A stretch of 64,000 nucleotides of DNA from Halichondria panicea (lineage: Eukaryota; Porifera; Demospongiae; Suberitida; Halichondriidae), in assembly GCF_963675165.1 (NCBI RefSeq), contig NC_087380.1:1789803-1853802 (forward strand). The letters run 5' to 3'. Made by a program: the position numbers and the translations under genes. The notes beneath the pieces were generated by a model. The model did not search any database and was not told the DNA's origin. It saw only the letters and a program-made list of their open reading frames with translations. This document shows positions 24,901-35,497 of the stretch, one piece after another (positions within the stretch are counted from its first letter, which is position 1; each line of letters starts with the position of its first letter).

Positions 24901-27900
24901 GTGTCGCCGTACATGTAAATAGAATAAATCAATAATACGGTACAGCAATAAGATAGCCATACACACCCATTAGCCTCAGAATGCATCTTTATTTTTGTAA
25001 TTAGACACTATAGACTCAAGTTACAGCCTAGGAAATAAGTATAGGCCACCACGCTCACAATAAAGTACAGTATTTGAAGGGGGTGTGGTTGACACTCACT
25101 TCCTGCGGAGACAAAGAGCTCGTACAGCTGGTAGGTGAAGACAGGATTGGGGAGCTCTCTCAGGTAAAGCTTGAGTGCTCCGGCAAAGGCATTGTGGTCC
25201 CAGTTAAGGTCCAGTATGTCCACTTGGGAAGGGTCTGTGTGGAGAAGGGGGTGGGGCAATTGAGGGAATATGCATCAAAGGTGAGTACATGTGACATAAT
25301 TATTCTCAATGTTACAACATGACTACTTACAATGATTATACACTCAATCAACCGTATTTAGACATTTCTACAATACATGTACAGTAACAACATTATAAGA
25401 TCTACAGAATCTTTGTAACATGTATCACTAGGACTACTAGACACTTGTGACGATGTAACCATGCCGATAATCTACATAGAGCAGGTTGTCTACAATGTAT
25501 ATAGTAGATGCGCCGGCTCACCTTCGTCCAATGCCAGCCTGAGAGATATGAGTACTGACTTGGTAGGACTGACTCGATAGATGCCTTCACTACGCAACCC
25601 TACACACACACACACACAGAGAAGGATTCATGATTACAATGATTCTAATAGCATTTAGAAGCTCTACCAAAGGAACCAATTATATACTATAGTATAGAGA
25701 AGCAGTCTCACAGATGCATACTCTACACCATGGTGAAACCTGTCATAAAGGTCACCCTATAAGCATAAATAATAAGTCATGTACAGCCAGGTTAATGGGC
25801 CTAGGTCAGCATAGCATGTGTTTGGACCTGTGTTAGCAGGCCACCTCTTTATTACAGCCAGCCTGGAATATAGCCATAGTAGGGGGGGAAATGATACCTG
25901 CTAGGGGTACCACCATATTGGTTGCTAGACTGGTTATCCTCTTACCTCTGCTCTCGACAGCCTCTATACACTTGAGCACGACAGCGGGTGCCTTCTGACC
26001 ATGGCTCTCAAATACAGAGGAAAGCTCCAGGCCAAACGAGGGTCCTACAATGAGAGAGAGAGAGAGAGAGGGGAGGGGGGGGGGAGAGAGGGAGAGGGGG
26101 AGGGGAAGGGGGTAGGGGGGGGGAGAGAGGGGGAGGGGGAGGGGAAGGGGGAGAGAGAGGGGGAGGGGGGGAGGGGGGGAGGGGTAACAGTACACACTGC
26201 AGTGAGAATTTGTCAATGTATCTATACAGTATATTCAAGCTGATTCATGAGGCTATTAGTCAATGCTAAGAGGTCATGGCTAGCTAGCAAGACACCGTAT
26301 AGCGGGTATATTTCGAGGTTTTCACTGATTAAGCACGCACTGCAAAGATTTCATACCCATGAATTTAATATCGCATGCATGCACACTGCAAAAAGGCTAT
26401 TCAGTGAATATTAAATCTGCGAAAACCTTTCTAATGGTCTTTCCCTGAAAGTTTATACCCTCGAAAACAGAAATTTAATATGGTGCCTAATAACAAGTGA
26501 TGCATGAGCTGACAATGGCTCATTGCTATGGTAACAGTGACTCACTGGAGACGATGGCCCCTTTTCTGTCCCTCCATTCATCACAAGAGAAGATGCCCTC
26601 TGTCATACACATCCGGTGGACCTTCATGCCACAGTCTAGAGGGAGGTACACACGTTACCCCTCACACAACACACACTCCTCAAACAATACACACAACGCA
26701 CACCCCTCACACATCACTCTTTACACCCTCACAAAACACACCTCTACACTTGACGCCCTGCATGACGAGGCCCCAGAGGAAACGCCCACACACATCACAC
26801 CAGTGTGGAGTGGAGAAAGTGTGCTTGTGAAAGTCGTGACCACACACGTGAGTATCACCTCCTGCACAGAAAGTAAAGTATACTGTAAAATTCACATTCC
26901 GTTTATAATAATGAATGTGCAGGTTTCCTTGTTAGTCTCCATAGTGTTGTGATTGTGTTTAATACAGCCACTGTGTTGGTCTCCCCAAAGGTGACCTCTA
27001 TACACAGATACATGTACCAACACGTACATGTACATGTACATAACCACAAGGACCTTTCTAAAACAACAAACTTCATGATCTTAGGAAGTGTACTTCCATG
27101 TGTTCCTTTATATAAAAACACACTGACCCACATTACATGCTGACAATCAGACTCCTATAGGTCATGTTTACATAAAGCGATGAAAACATAACCAAACAGT
27201 TCACAGTAAAGAAGTCGGTGTGACTACTTAACACATGTATAGAAAACATTATGACTTGTTGAGAACATGTATAGCTCCCCTCACACACACACAGACGTAC
27301 GTTTCTTCCCGAGTCCCCCCAGGAGTGACTGGATGGATTGAATGGAGGGCGACCGATGGAGGGAGAATATTCCACTCAGTCTGTTCAAGTTTCGACCATC
27401 CGTGGTGTCATCACTGTATACGGCTATGCTCGGCATCTGGGGGTATCACATGACATCATATGGCATCACATGATACGATGAACACACACACACACACACA
27501 CACTTAGGTACGCACAATTAATGTAGTGCCAATGAGCAAGTTTGGTTCTGTTATAATTAACGTAGCAGATGTATGCCCACACTGGTCGGTGGTGGTTGGT
27601 ACTAACCACCTCTAGACAAAAACAACCACCTCTTAGGCCTAGTTTACTACATGTAACATGTAATTTAAGACTTATAGATTGAAAATAGCCACCACTTCGA
27701 AATTTCTGGGTACAATCATTGTTATGTATAATTGTTGATCACATGACTACACAAAGGAGGGATAGGGAAGATCACATGATAGCCTCACCGTTGATGACAC
27801 TCCTGTACACAGCTCATCCAGACACTCTAGTATGATCTGCCGATGTGCCTCGTCAGCAATTCCCACTCTCTCCTCCAGCATATTGTCATCAACACGGGCA

Positions 27901-28150
27901 AGGTCAGCTCCCCTAGTCACACCGGCATCATGGAACTTGGTTATGTAGTCGTTGAGCCGAATAGAGCTCATCCAATTTTGAACATAGTTCTCCGACCATT
28001 CCGTGACGGCCTGAGGTGTGTGTGTGTGTGGTGTGTGTGTGAGTGTGTGTGTGTGGTGTGTGGTGTGTGTGTGTGTGTGTGTGTGTGCGTGCGTGTGCGC
28101 GTGTGCGTGTGTGCGTGTGCGTGTGCGTGTGTGTGTGCGTGTGTGTGTGT

Positions 28151-28196
<46 letters not shown>

Positions 28197-29602
28197 CGTG
28201 TGTGTGTGTGCGTGTGTGTGTGTGTGTGTGCGTGTGTGTTTATTTAAGCGTATAGTAATACGGCTAGTACATTATACCTAACCCTACTGTAACAACTATA
28301 TACAATACAATATCCTCCACCCCTCCACAAGGAGTATGTAATTCAATACAGTCCAACTATGCAGTCCTATATTTACTAGCTATAAGCTGACAGCCTTGTA
28401 TTGAAGCAATGCATCACCCAAACACTATTATACACATAGCTGTCAATGTAAAACTGAAGGTTTGTGTGGGTGTATGCTTTATAGTTAACTCACCCCAGCT
28501 GTGTGTGCATACTCAATATGCTGGGACAGGGAAGTGTCGTTCTGTAGAAACACACACACATTCATTTACAGCTGTAACAAACTGAGAATATTATTATTGA
28601 ATTTTATACACTCATGCTACAGAGTTAGCTTCTTACCGTGGGAACACACTGCTGTGTGGTGATCACATGATCCACACAGTGGGTGTGGCACACCGCTAGG
28701 CACACTGTACGAGAGGAGGGTTCACATTTAACATGTACTATACATTGTGTACCGTATTACTAGAATATTTGCGGGTGAAAAACCGAGCCTTTTGCGATCT
28801 AACTATCGCGCTCTGGCAAGGATCGTGTGTATTTACTATATAGTACTAATTTAGGTTTTGCGATTTTATTGTTGCGAATTAATAAATTTTGCATAATTGT
28901 TTGATGCTCGCAAAACATTCTAGTAATACGGTATATTGTGCATACAGGCTTATAAGCCACCTAGCACATTGAATGATAGTTTATACAGCTGTACCTGTAC
29001 ACTTGAAGGCTTGGTTGAGACTGCCCCAGATAACATCCTCACCTGGAGAGAGGAAGAACACGCACACACGATATTATACAGGACCTTCATGAAAGCACAC
29101 ACGACGTTATACAGGGCCTTCCTGAAACAAGATAGTGTCAGTTGTCACAACATCACAACGATTATTACTGCCAGCATTACATTACATAAACTACATACCA
29201 CGGTGATACGTTCAGTACTGTACACACAATACAGTGGTTGGTTACAGTGGTTAGCTTCAATTAGGCTCATGTGAACGTCTGTATTTCTATAATAATCACA
29301 CACAGGAACACAATGAACAAGGGTGATGGCTGCATGGAGAGATCCTTCCTACACTATAGCTGGGGGGGAGTACAGGGGGGCTAGTTGGAGGGTGAGACAA
29401 GTTGCGACTCTGACAGATCAACTAGACCACAAAAGGTTCGCAATGTTAAAAGTAGCTTGAATTGGCCAAAACATAACCACCAAAAAGCATGCAAAGAAGT
29501 AACTGAGAGAGCTGTACAGGTATGTACATCCATCAATATACAAATGCTACTAGGCAGAGAATAGGGAAGTGAAATAGTGTGAGCTGGTATTAAGGAAGCT
29601 CC

Positions 29603-29692
<90 letters not shown>

Positions 29693-31291
29693 GTGTGTGT
29701 GAGCACATGGTTCAAGGTAACAGTATAGCTGGTATTAAGGAAGCTCTCAGTATGTGTGTGTATGAGCACATTGTTCAAGGTAACAGTGTACACAGTAGCT
29801 GGTATTAAGGATGCTCCCTGGTTCCATGCTGGATGCCATCTGTGTAAACACGACCACAGACAATGCAAACCAACAGACGATGTAAAGGTCAACACTGAAA
29901 CTGAAATCAAGTAAATATATACATCCTACGATTCCAGTTACTTCTTTTCATCTTGAGATAATTGTAGAAGCTACAAGATGTAATCCCTGATTGGGAAGGT
30001 GACAACAACTACATGTACAGTATACAAGTGAATTGACCAATAAACGACTTCCCTAAAGAGACCACCTCACTCAAATACTCACACCATATATCTCTATTGA
30101 GACCACTCAGTACTGTCCTCACACTATTAACTCCTAAAGAGACCACTCGGTACTGTCCCTACAATGCTCACAATATTGACCCTCTCCACCTCTCTGTTGA
30201 GACACAATCGTGAGAAGTCTGTACACACACACACATACTGTATCAATGAAACTCGCAACAATTTGTTGTTGAATCAATTTTTTTTCTCTCAACAAACAAT
30301 TCCTGCTAATTAGGTTGTTTTTGGTGGATGATTGGTAGACAGTATACTAGGCCAATTCCCTGATGATGATGCTATACACACTAGCATAGACCAGCTGCAA
30401 CTAATAACAGAGTCTAGCTATGAAAACAAACTCACTTCCAAATTGGAATTCCAAGGCATATGATAAGTACATGTTTGCTAATAAGGTGACCCTCATTACA
30501 CTAGAAGTTTATCTAGTCAACACACACGCACACACGCGCACACACACACACACACACACACCCACACATGCACACGCACACACACGCACACGCACACACA
30601 CATACACGCACACACACACACACACGCACACACACATACACACACACATACATACACGCACACATACATACACACACACACATGATGCATCCTTTATCAC
30701 CTCTCGTATCAATCACATAATTATCACATTCAACAACTAGTTACATATGCACATTTCGACATGTTTACTATAACAACACTCTCTACACACACAACACACT
30801 CCCCGCCCCCTCCACACACACACACACTCACAGGCCGTGCAGGGGAAGGGCAGCTGACAGGTAGTCTCCACCCAGTTGTGAGTCGGTGGTGGCTCTGGTG
30901 ATGGTGATTGCACTGGCTCCTCCACATACACAGAGCCTGGTCTCCTCCGTGGTGCGGCCCGGGGAGGCCCTAGGGTTCTCATTTCTGGTTCTGTATCCAC
31001 CGGTATTTTCGCAGCCGAGGGCCCCCTCCGCGGTGGTGGGGCTGGTGGGGGCTCATCGTAGAGTACTTCTTGTTCGGTGAATTCCTCCAAGAAAACCACG
31101 TATGCCCCACCGGGGAATTCCCCTTCTGCTCCCGTAGTTTCATTAATCCCTTTCATGAATTTCTCAGAGTCTGGCCAATCGCCGCTCGGCTTGACTCCGA
31201 CTAAGAGGGTGTGGCCTGTGCTCATCGAGATCTCTGTGTCATCTCTGGCCGAGAAATCGTAGCAGGCTTTGTACCTCCGATAAGTTGCCAT
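19365..31291 (-). CDS. PIK3R: p85-type PI3-kinase regulatory subunit with C1-SAM-C1 insert
   Basis: Adaptor of class IA PI3-kinase. Twenty-three coding exons join in frame: 31291-30832, 29042-28995, 28704-28637, 28541-28494, 28010-27789, 27436-27301, 26861-26742, 26635-26546, 26044-25946, 25599-25522, 25234-25100, 24747-24546, 24238-23955, 23519-23390, 23016-22740, 22528-22379, 22040-21919, 21771-21595, 21247-21116, 20461-20131, 20007-19952, 19838-19722, 19539-19365 (about 1218 residues; human p85 alpha is 724). Domains: SH3 1-72 (p85-like [15 protein letters not shown]); proline-rich; C1 about 137-188; SAM 208-282; C1 about 335-386 (all eight zinc ligands); RhoGAP 398-568 (EGIYR arginine finger, [16 protein letters not shown]); SH2 about 697-799 (FLVRDS); inter-SH2 coiled coil 799-993; 110-residue proline-rich exon; SH2 1103-1218 ([22 protein letters not shown]). 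The SH3, SH2 and inter-SH2 regions identify the family; the C1-SAM-C1 block is absent from vertebrate p85. Confidence 0.93.
20703..20901. mobile_element. TACCGTA-family fold-back MITE
   Basis: Termini TACCATATAGCGGGTATATT and AATATACCCGCTATACGGTA, with further inward complementarity, in a p85 intron. Relatives lie at 26293-26470, 46675-46879 and about 58600-58783. Non-coding. Confidence 0.75.
21862..21910. repeat. (TG)n microsatellite next to a splice donor
   Basis: A TG tract immediately intronic to the donor of the inter-SH2 exon 22040-21919 of the p85 gene. Confidence 0.9.
24328..24490. repeat. 67-bp tandem repeat, about 2.4 units
   Basis: Units begin at 24328, 24395 and 24462 with GCAGGTCACC or GCAAGTCACC and share CCAGGTTAATGGGCCCCAAA. 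It lies in the p85 intron between the last RhoGAP exon and the proline-rich exon. A single diverged unit occurs at about 25745-25862 in another intron of the same gene. Confidence 0.85.
26049..26184. repeat. (GA)n / G-rich polypurine tract
   Basis: About 135 bases with almost no pyrimidine on the plus strand, hence a long polypyrimidine tract upstream of the first RhoGAP exon on the minus (coding) strand. Long SPPLPL-like frames through it are artefacts. Confidence 0.95.
26293..26470. mobile_element. TACCGTA-family MITE, truncated
   Basis: Left end ACCGTATAGCGGGTATATTT as in 20703-20901. The right end stops at TATACCCTCGAAA without the final GCTATACGGTA. Intronic in the p85 gene. Confidence 0.65.
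28011..28240. repeat. (TG)n microsatellite abutting the SAM-exon acceptor
   Basis: About 225 bases of TG with GC and GG interruptions. On the minus strand the (CA)n run leads straight into CCTCAG at the acceptor of the SAM exon (28010). Confidence 0.95.
28750..28933. mobile_element. TACCGTA-terminus MITE, subfamily TACCGTATTACTAG
   Basis: Inverted termini TACCGTATTACTAGAATATT and AACATTCTAGTAATACGGTA, flanked by GTG on the left and TAT on the right. It sits in the p85 intron between two exons of the first C1 domain. Confidence 0.8.
29606..29700. repeat. (TG)n microsatellite
   Basis: Pure TG tract in the first coding intron of the p85 gene. After it come two copies of a segment reading ACAGT...AGCTGGTATTAAGGAAGCTC (about 29721-29750 and 29788-29817), a short local duplication. 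Confidence 0.95.
30521..30682. repeat. (CA)n microsatellite
   Basis: CA tract with CG and TA interruptions in the first coding intron of the p85 gene. No coding meaning. Confidence 0.95.
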
Positions 31292-31437
31292 AGCTACACC
31301 ACCTGAACCTGCACGAGGGTGAGCAGTACTTATTGAATACGCTTTTATATGCTTAATATATACTGCTCATGAGTACATGAAAGTATGACCATAAAGTCCA
31401 CCACTATGATAAAAGTATTAGCTGAATTCAACACTTA

Positions 31438-31750
31438 AGCAACATTAACAACCACACGCAGCAGTTAGTCTAGCACAGAGCCTTCATCTCTCACTCACCT
31501 CGGCTGCAGCTTGCTCAGTAGACCAGTAGTTTGATGACCTTTCAGCTCGCCTTTCAGGAACAGTATAAAGTACGTATCTTAATTACCTAGCTAGCTAGCT
31601 GGGTACCTCCCCTATCTATCCCTCACGTGAAAATGACAGTGCGTATCTTTCTTTGATAATGCTCTTTGGTTAGCAAAAGCACGTTCAAAGTGTAGATTCG
31701 GGGCTTGTTTCGGGGCTACTGTACAATTACTAGCGCATGCGTAATAACGC
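31438..31750 (-). promoter_or_regulatory. p85 promoter and non-coding first exon
   Basis: On the minus strand a 5' UTR exon ends at 31499 with GCAGCCGAG|GTGAGTGAG. It would splice to CTCGTGCAG at about 31309, 17 bases before the ATG at 31291. The segment 31438-31720 is duplicated at 34862-35270, which marks it as a discrete block. No TATA box is evident. The transcription start is not determined. The divergent dermatopontin-like gene starts about 430 bases to the right. Confidence 0.6.
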
Positions 31751-32190
31751 CGTAAGACAACTTTGGGCTCAGGAGAGCGCCTTGCAACCTCAGAGGCGAG
31801 CCCCCTAGTCTCATGATCCATGAGACTTGCATGAGTAAGATAATACACATTGTAGATAACACTCTTAAATCCCATGAACACTCCATCAAATGATTGGTCT
31901 GATAGTCTTACAGGCCAGTAGACTTTACTGTGGCAGAATCACCCATAGGTCTGATATTTTTCTCAGTGTATGCATGGTATCATTGTAACGTACCAACTGT
32001 CCATTAGAAACAAGTCAGTTTACATGTCAAACTTGTACGAGTCAGGTAGGTATGGGTATTCCTAGGCTCACCTGACAGAAGTTACTCTTCAAACCCAGGA
32101 ATGTAAATGTCGAACTTGTAGACACTCTTGTTCTTCGACAATAGGTAACCTTACAAAGATGATACCTATAGCTAGCTAGCAGCAGATGCT

Positions 32191-32197
32191 TATAAAA
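32191..32197 (+). promoter_or_regulatory. TATA box of dermatopontin-like copy 1
   Basis: TATAAAA followed by GGGCAGAGATTAGAACTATC; the same block occurs with two changes at 41400 before the intact copy 6. It is about 85 bases upstream of the split start codon. Confidence 0.7.
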
Positions 32198-32281
32198 GGG
32201 CAGAGATTAGAACTATCTGTCACACTCAATCAAAGTTAAACCTGTGGAAGAAGAAAGAAACGTTTCAGCAAAGAGGAAGGA

Positions 32282-32936
32282 ATGTGAGTGCATGTCCCAC
32301 TGGCTTAAGTTTTATTCGAGATTGATGCTTAATTCACATGCAGGTCTTGGCAAGCCTGTGCTGGTTTCCTGGTGCTAGTCTCAGCATTCTATGCTGTAGC
32401 TGGATACCAGAATGATTTCGGTGGCAACCTTTTCGTGGATTGCCACAACAACCAAGCTATTTATGGAGTAGAAAGTTATCATGACAATGGCAGAGAGGAT
32501 CGTCGCTGGCACTTTTCATGTGTAAGAATGTTGTGTCCTATCCATTCTCTTCTTGCTATTGGACGGGAAACGTAAATGATTGGGACCTGCCCCTCTCGTT
32601 CATGTGTAACGCCAATTATGTGATGGCGGGAGTGGGAAGTTTCCATGACAATGGTCGGGAGGATCGTCTGTGGAGGTTCAAGTGTTGCCATGCTAGTGGC
32701 TACCAAACCAAGAATTGCCGATTGACCGGTCACATCAACAACTGGGATGCACATATGAATTACCGTTCTTCCTCCGTTTTTGCTGGTCTTACTAGCTACC
32801 ATGACAATGGCAGAGAGTGAGTAATCACGCGCATGCATCTAGTCAAATCAAGATGCATGAAATGTGTATGACTTGTGACTCTTTTGTTTACAGAGATCGT
32901 CTGTGGAAGGTTCTGGAGTGTGACTACCAGAAATGA
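32282..32936 (+). pseudogene. DPT: Dermatopontin-like copy 1 (type I), one frameshift
   Basis: Exons 32282-32283 (AT of the start codon), 32344-32816 and 32894-32936. It begins M-SWQACAGFLVLVSAFYAVAG (signal peptide), then YQNDFGGNLFVDC and the family motifs HDNGREDRRWHFSC and HDNGREDRLWRFKCC. Compared with copy 6, two extra bases near 32515 (CACTTTTCATGTG) shift the frame after HFSC. The rest is open, with correct splice sites and a terminal exon coding DRLWKVLECDYQK. It is either a very recent pseudogene or a consensus error. Confidence 0.75.
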
Positions 32937-33108
32937 GAGAGCAAGCTAAAGGAGTGTGGATCTAAAATCAATGATAGTGAAACTGATTATAGATAAATAA
33001 TAGTCTAAACGAATAGTATATTGCTCAGTCTGTCCACACGTACAGTACGTATATGAAGAAATGGATCAGTACAGTCATGTATACACATTGTACATTGCAT
33101 GTAATGGA

Positions 33109-33290
33109 ATGTCAGATCTCTAATTTGTTCCTTGTTAGGTATAATTAGGCAGTCAAGTTTTCATGGTACAAAAAGTACATATAATAATTACTTCACGGCA
33201 GGAACTTCACTAACAGTTACATAGCTAAACCAAAACAATAATCGGAACCCTCTGCGCTCAGACTACGTGATCCTATTGGTATAAAAAAGA
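33109..33290 (+). promoter_or_regulatory. Conserved dermatopontin promoter block (copy before gene 2)
   Basis: A block starting GGAATGTCAGATCTCTAATT, then CCTTGTTAGG, CAGGAACTT, ACAGTTACATAGCTAAACCA and CGCTCAGACTACGT, ends in CCTATTGG (inverted CCAAT) directly before the TATA box at 33280. The same block recurs at about 38232-38430, 40355-40510, 40777-40945, 41199-41400, 42295-43520 (interrupted by a transposon) and 45471-46330 (interrupted). Its spacing to each gene marks it as the shared upstream control region. Confidence 0.7.
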
Positions 33291-33376
33291 AATATTATAT
33301 CACTCACTTCATACTAAGAAACAAGGAGCATTGCGGAGCTAATCACAAGAAGAAAAAGAGAAGAAATTCTTTCACA

Positions 33377-34017
33377 ATGTGACTAAATTAATATTACTCA
33401 AATGCGCAATTTTCACACCTTTTCATTAATTGTAGGAACTGGCAAGCCTTTGTTGGACTGTTGCTTTTCGTCTCGGTGTTCTCTGCTGAGGGGTACCAGA
33501 ATAACTTCGACCAGCCACTGCACGTCGATTGTCAATCAAAAAAGGCTCTTTCTGGAGTCAGGAGCATCTATAGTACTCCCCACAGGGATAGACGTTTTCA
33601 ATTCCTTTGCCAAAGCATTACGTCTTACTCTTTCTCAAAATGCTTCTGGACCGGGTATGAGAATCAATGGGACCAGCCTCTCCTCTTCCAGTGTCCTACT
33701 GACCACGTGATGTCCGGAGTGAAGAGTGTTCATAACAATCACAGAGAGGATAGATTGTGGCGGTTTAAGTGTTGCAAGGCTCCTTGCCATCAAACGAAGA
33801 GTTGCGAGTTGTCTAAATTCATCAATAGTTGGAGAGGACTCATTAACTATAAAGCTCCTGCTAACAAGGTGTTTGTGGGTGCCTTCAGCTATCATGACAA
33901 CGGAAAAGAGTAAGTATCAATTTATGCGTTGTAACTTGAGAATCGAACACATTATCATTCCATCACAGAGACCGTAGGTGGAAGATGCTGCAGTGTGAAT
34001 ATAAGAAAGACAAGTAA
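33377..34017 (+). CDS. DPT: Dermatopontin-like secreted protein, copy 2 (type II), intact
   Basis: Exons 33377-33378 (AT), 33436-33909, 33969-34017; 174 residues. The start codon forms only after splicing (AT|G). Signal peptide MNWQAFVGLLLFVSVFSAEG, then YQNNFDQPLHVDC. Dermatopontin hallmarks: repeated NHREDRLWRFKCC-type blocks (H.N..EDR.W.F.C), paired cysteines, and a terminal DRRWKMLQCEYKK exon. Length is close to vertebrate dermatopontin (about 200). Dermatopontin is an extracellular matrix protein that binds collagen/decorin and promotes adhesion; relatives in invertebrates act as matrix proteins or lectins. TATA box at 33280, about 97 bases upstream. One of two intact copies in the array. 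Confidence 0.88.
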
Positions 34018-34324
34018 AGCAAAGCCTGCATGCCAACAACTTTTACATGTAGTCTTTTACACATAGTCTTTTACACATAAACTAAACAGATAAATAATTT
34101 CGTACAAACAGTATAGACAAGTGTGTTTAACTGTATAGCTGAAACTGTTGGGCACTCTCAGACAAAACTGATTATATAATTCCTTACATGTGTTTTCAGT
34201 ATTATAATAATATAATTGTCACTAAACCAATGCCAGATTGATGTGTTTACAAGATCATTGGAGGGTGCTTTGGTTGCTTTGGCTTTTGTGCTTTTAGTGG
34301 AATTTACATGAGGTGGTTCACAGG

Positions 34325-34858
34325 CAGGGGCGGATCCAGGGAGTGGTTTTAAGGGGCTGAAGCCCCCCATTTTAAAAAAACTACCTATGTATTGCTAGTC
34401 TGAGTTACAACAATTTTGCCACCAACCTTGTTACTAATATGTATCTGCATGTAGACTCACTAACTTAAGAGATGCTAGACAACAGCCATGCAGGTCTAGC
34501 TACTAAGAGTATAAAGGATCTAGGCTAGCTAGACTTACATATTAATTTAAAGTGCATATAGGTAAACTATTGCTGTTCCTGAGTCAACTCCTTGTGCAAT
34601 GTTTTGTAGCCTCGATCCCAGGCCTCTCTTCCTAGGCCTTGTGAAGGAGGCTATTGTGCATGCTGCTGCAACATGGAGCAGATCTCAGACTTTTCAGCTA
34701 GTTGCAAGGAAGCAGCCTTACCTCCTCTGACTCACAGTGCAGTCATTGTCATTACTTTTAATGTACCAAGAGTGCATGAATGTACATGTAACATCTACAG
34801 TATACAATCCTTTCGTTGATTAGAACGAGTTTTTTGTATCGTATTCAGTATTCACTTA
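34325..34858. mobile_element. hAT-like element, partial second copy
   Basis: Begins CAGGGGCGGATCCAGG, the reverse complement of the right end of 13053-13795, and runs through the same interior (GATGCTAGACAACAG..., nested fold-back at 34608-34662). It stops near 34858 without the other terminus, exactly where the copied p85 promoter block starts. Confidence 0.7.
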
Positions 34859-34861
34859 TTA

Positions 34862-35270
34862 AGCAACATTAACAACCACACGCAGCAGTTAGTCTAGCAC
34901 AGCATCTCTCACTTACCTCGGCTGCAGCTTACTCAGTAGACGAGTAGTTGATGACCTTTCAGCTCGCCTTTTGGGATGGGAACAGTACAGTACAGTACAC
35001 CTTGATTACCTAGCTAGCTAGCTGCAAAACTCGCTAGCTGGGTACCTCCCCTACTACACTGTAAAAAATGGTGTGTGGTTTTGACGCAAGTGTGTGACTA
35101 TTGTGGCAATTATCAGGAAAAAACGCAAGAAAAAACACACGTTTGCCACAATAGCCACGCACTCTGCGTCAAAACCACACATCATTTTTTACAGTGTATC
35201 CCTCACTTTGACAATGCTCTTTGGTTAGCAAAAGCACGTTCAAAGGTTCAAAGCGCATGCGTAATAAGGC
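34862..35270 (-). pseudogene. Duplicated p85 promoter / 5' UTR block
   Basis: Closely matches 31438-31720: AAGCAACATTAACAACCACA, the 5' UTR exon with its splice donor (minus GCAGCCGAG|GTAAGTGAG), GATGACCTTTCAGCTCGCC and GCTCTTTGGTTAGCAAAAGC. It contains the MITE 35057-35196. No p85 coding exon follows; a truncated dermatopontin copy lies next to it on the plus strand. Confidence 0.75.
35057..35196. mobile_element. TA-flanked MITE, TIR CACTGTAAAAAATG
   Basis: Long inverted repeat CACTGTAAAAAATGGTGTGT ... CACACATCATTTTTTACAGTG flanked by TA on both sides. The empty site is preserved at 31607-31617 (CCCTATCTATCCC), giving a TA duplication typical of Tc1/mariner. The arms run about 60 bases. Confidence 0.85.
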
Positions 35271-35299
35271 AAATTTTTCAAAATAGGGTGAAAAAGAGC

Positions 35300-35497
35300 A
35301 TGATGTATCAGAGCTAGGACTCATCGACTATAAAGCCTCCGCTAACAAGGTGTTTGTGGGTGCCTTCAGCTACCATGACAATGGACAAGAGTAAGTATCA
35401 CTTTATGCATTGTAACATGAGAATGCACGTTATCATTCCATCACACAGAGATCGTAGGTGGAAGATGCTACAGTGTGAATATAAGAAAGATGAGTAA
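35300..35497 (+). pseudogene. DPT: Dermatopontin-like copy 3, 3' fragment (type II)
   Basis: Only the end of exon 2 (NKVFVGAFSYHDNGQ) and the terminal exon (DRRWKMLQCEYKKDE-stop, TAA at 35495) are present. It starts abruptly after the copied p85 promoter block, so its 5' part was lost by recombination. Confidence 0.8.

Noticed and set aside
26008-26238. Proline/leucine-rich protein
   Set aside because: Produced by the polypurine tract at 26049-26184; the real exon ends at 26044.
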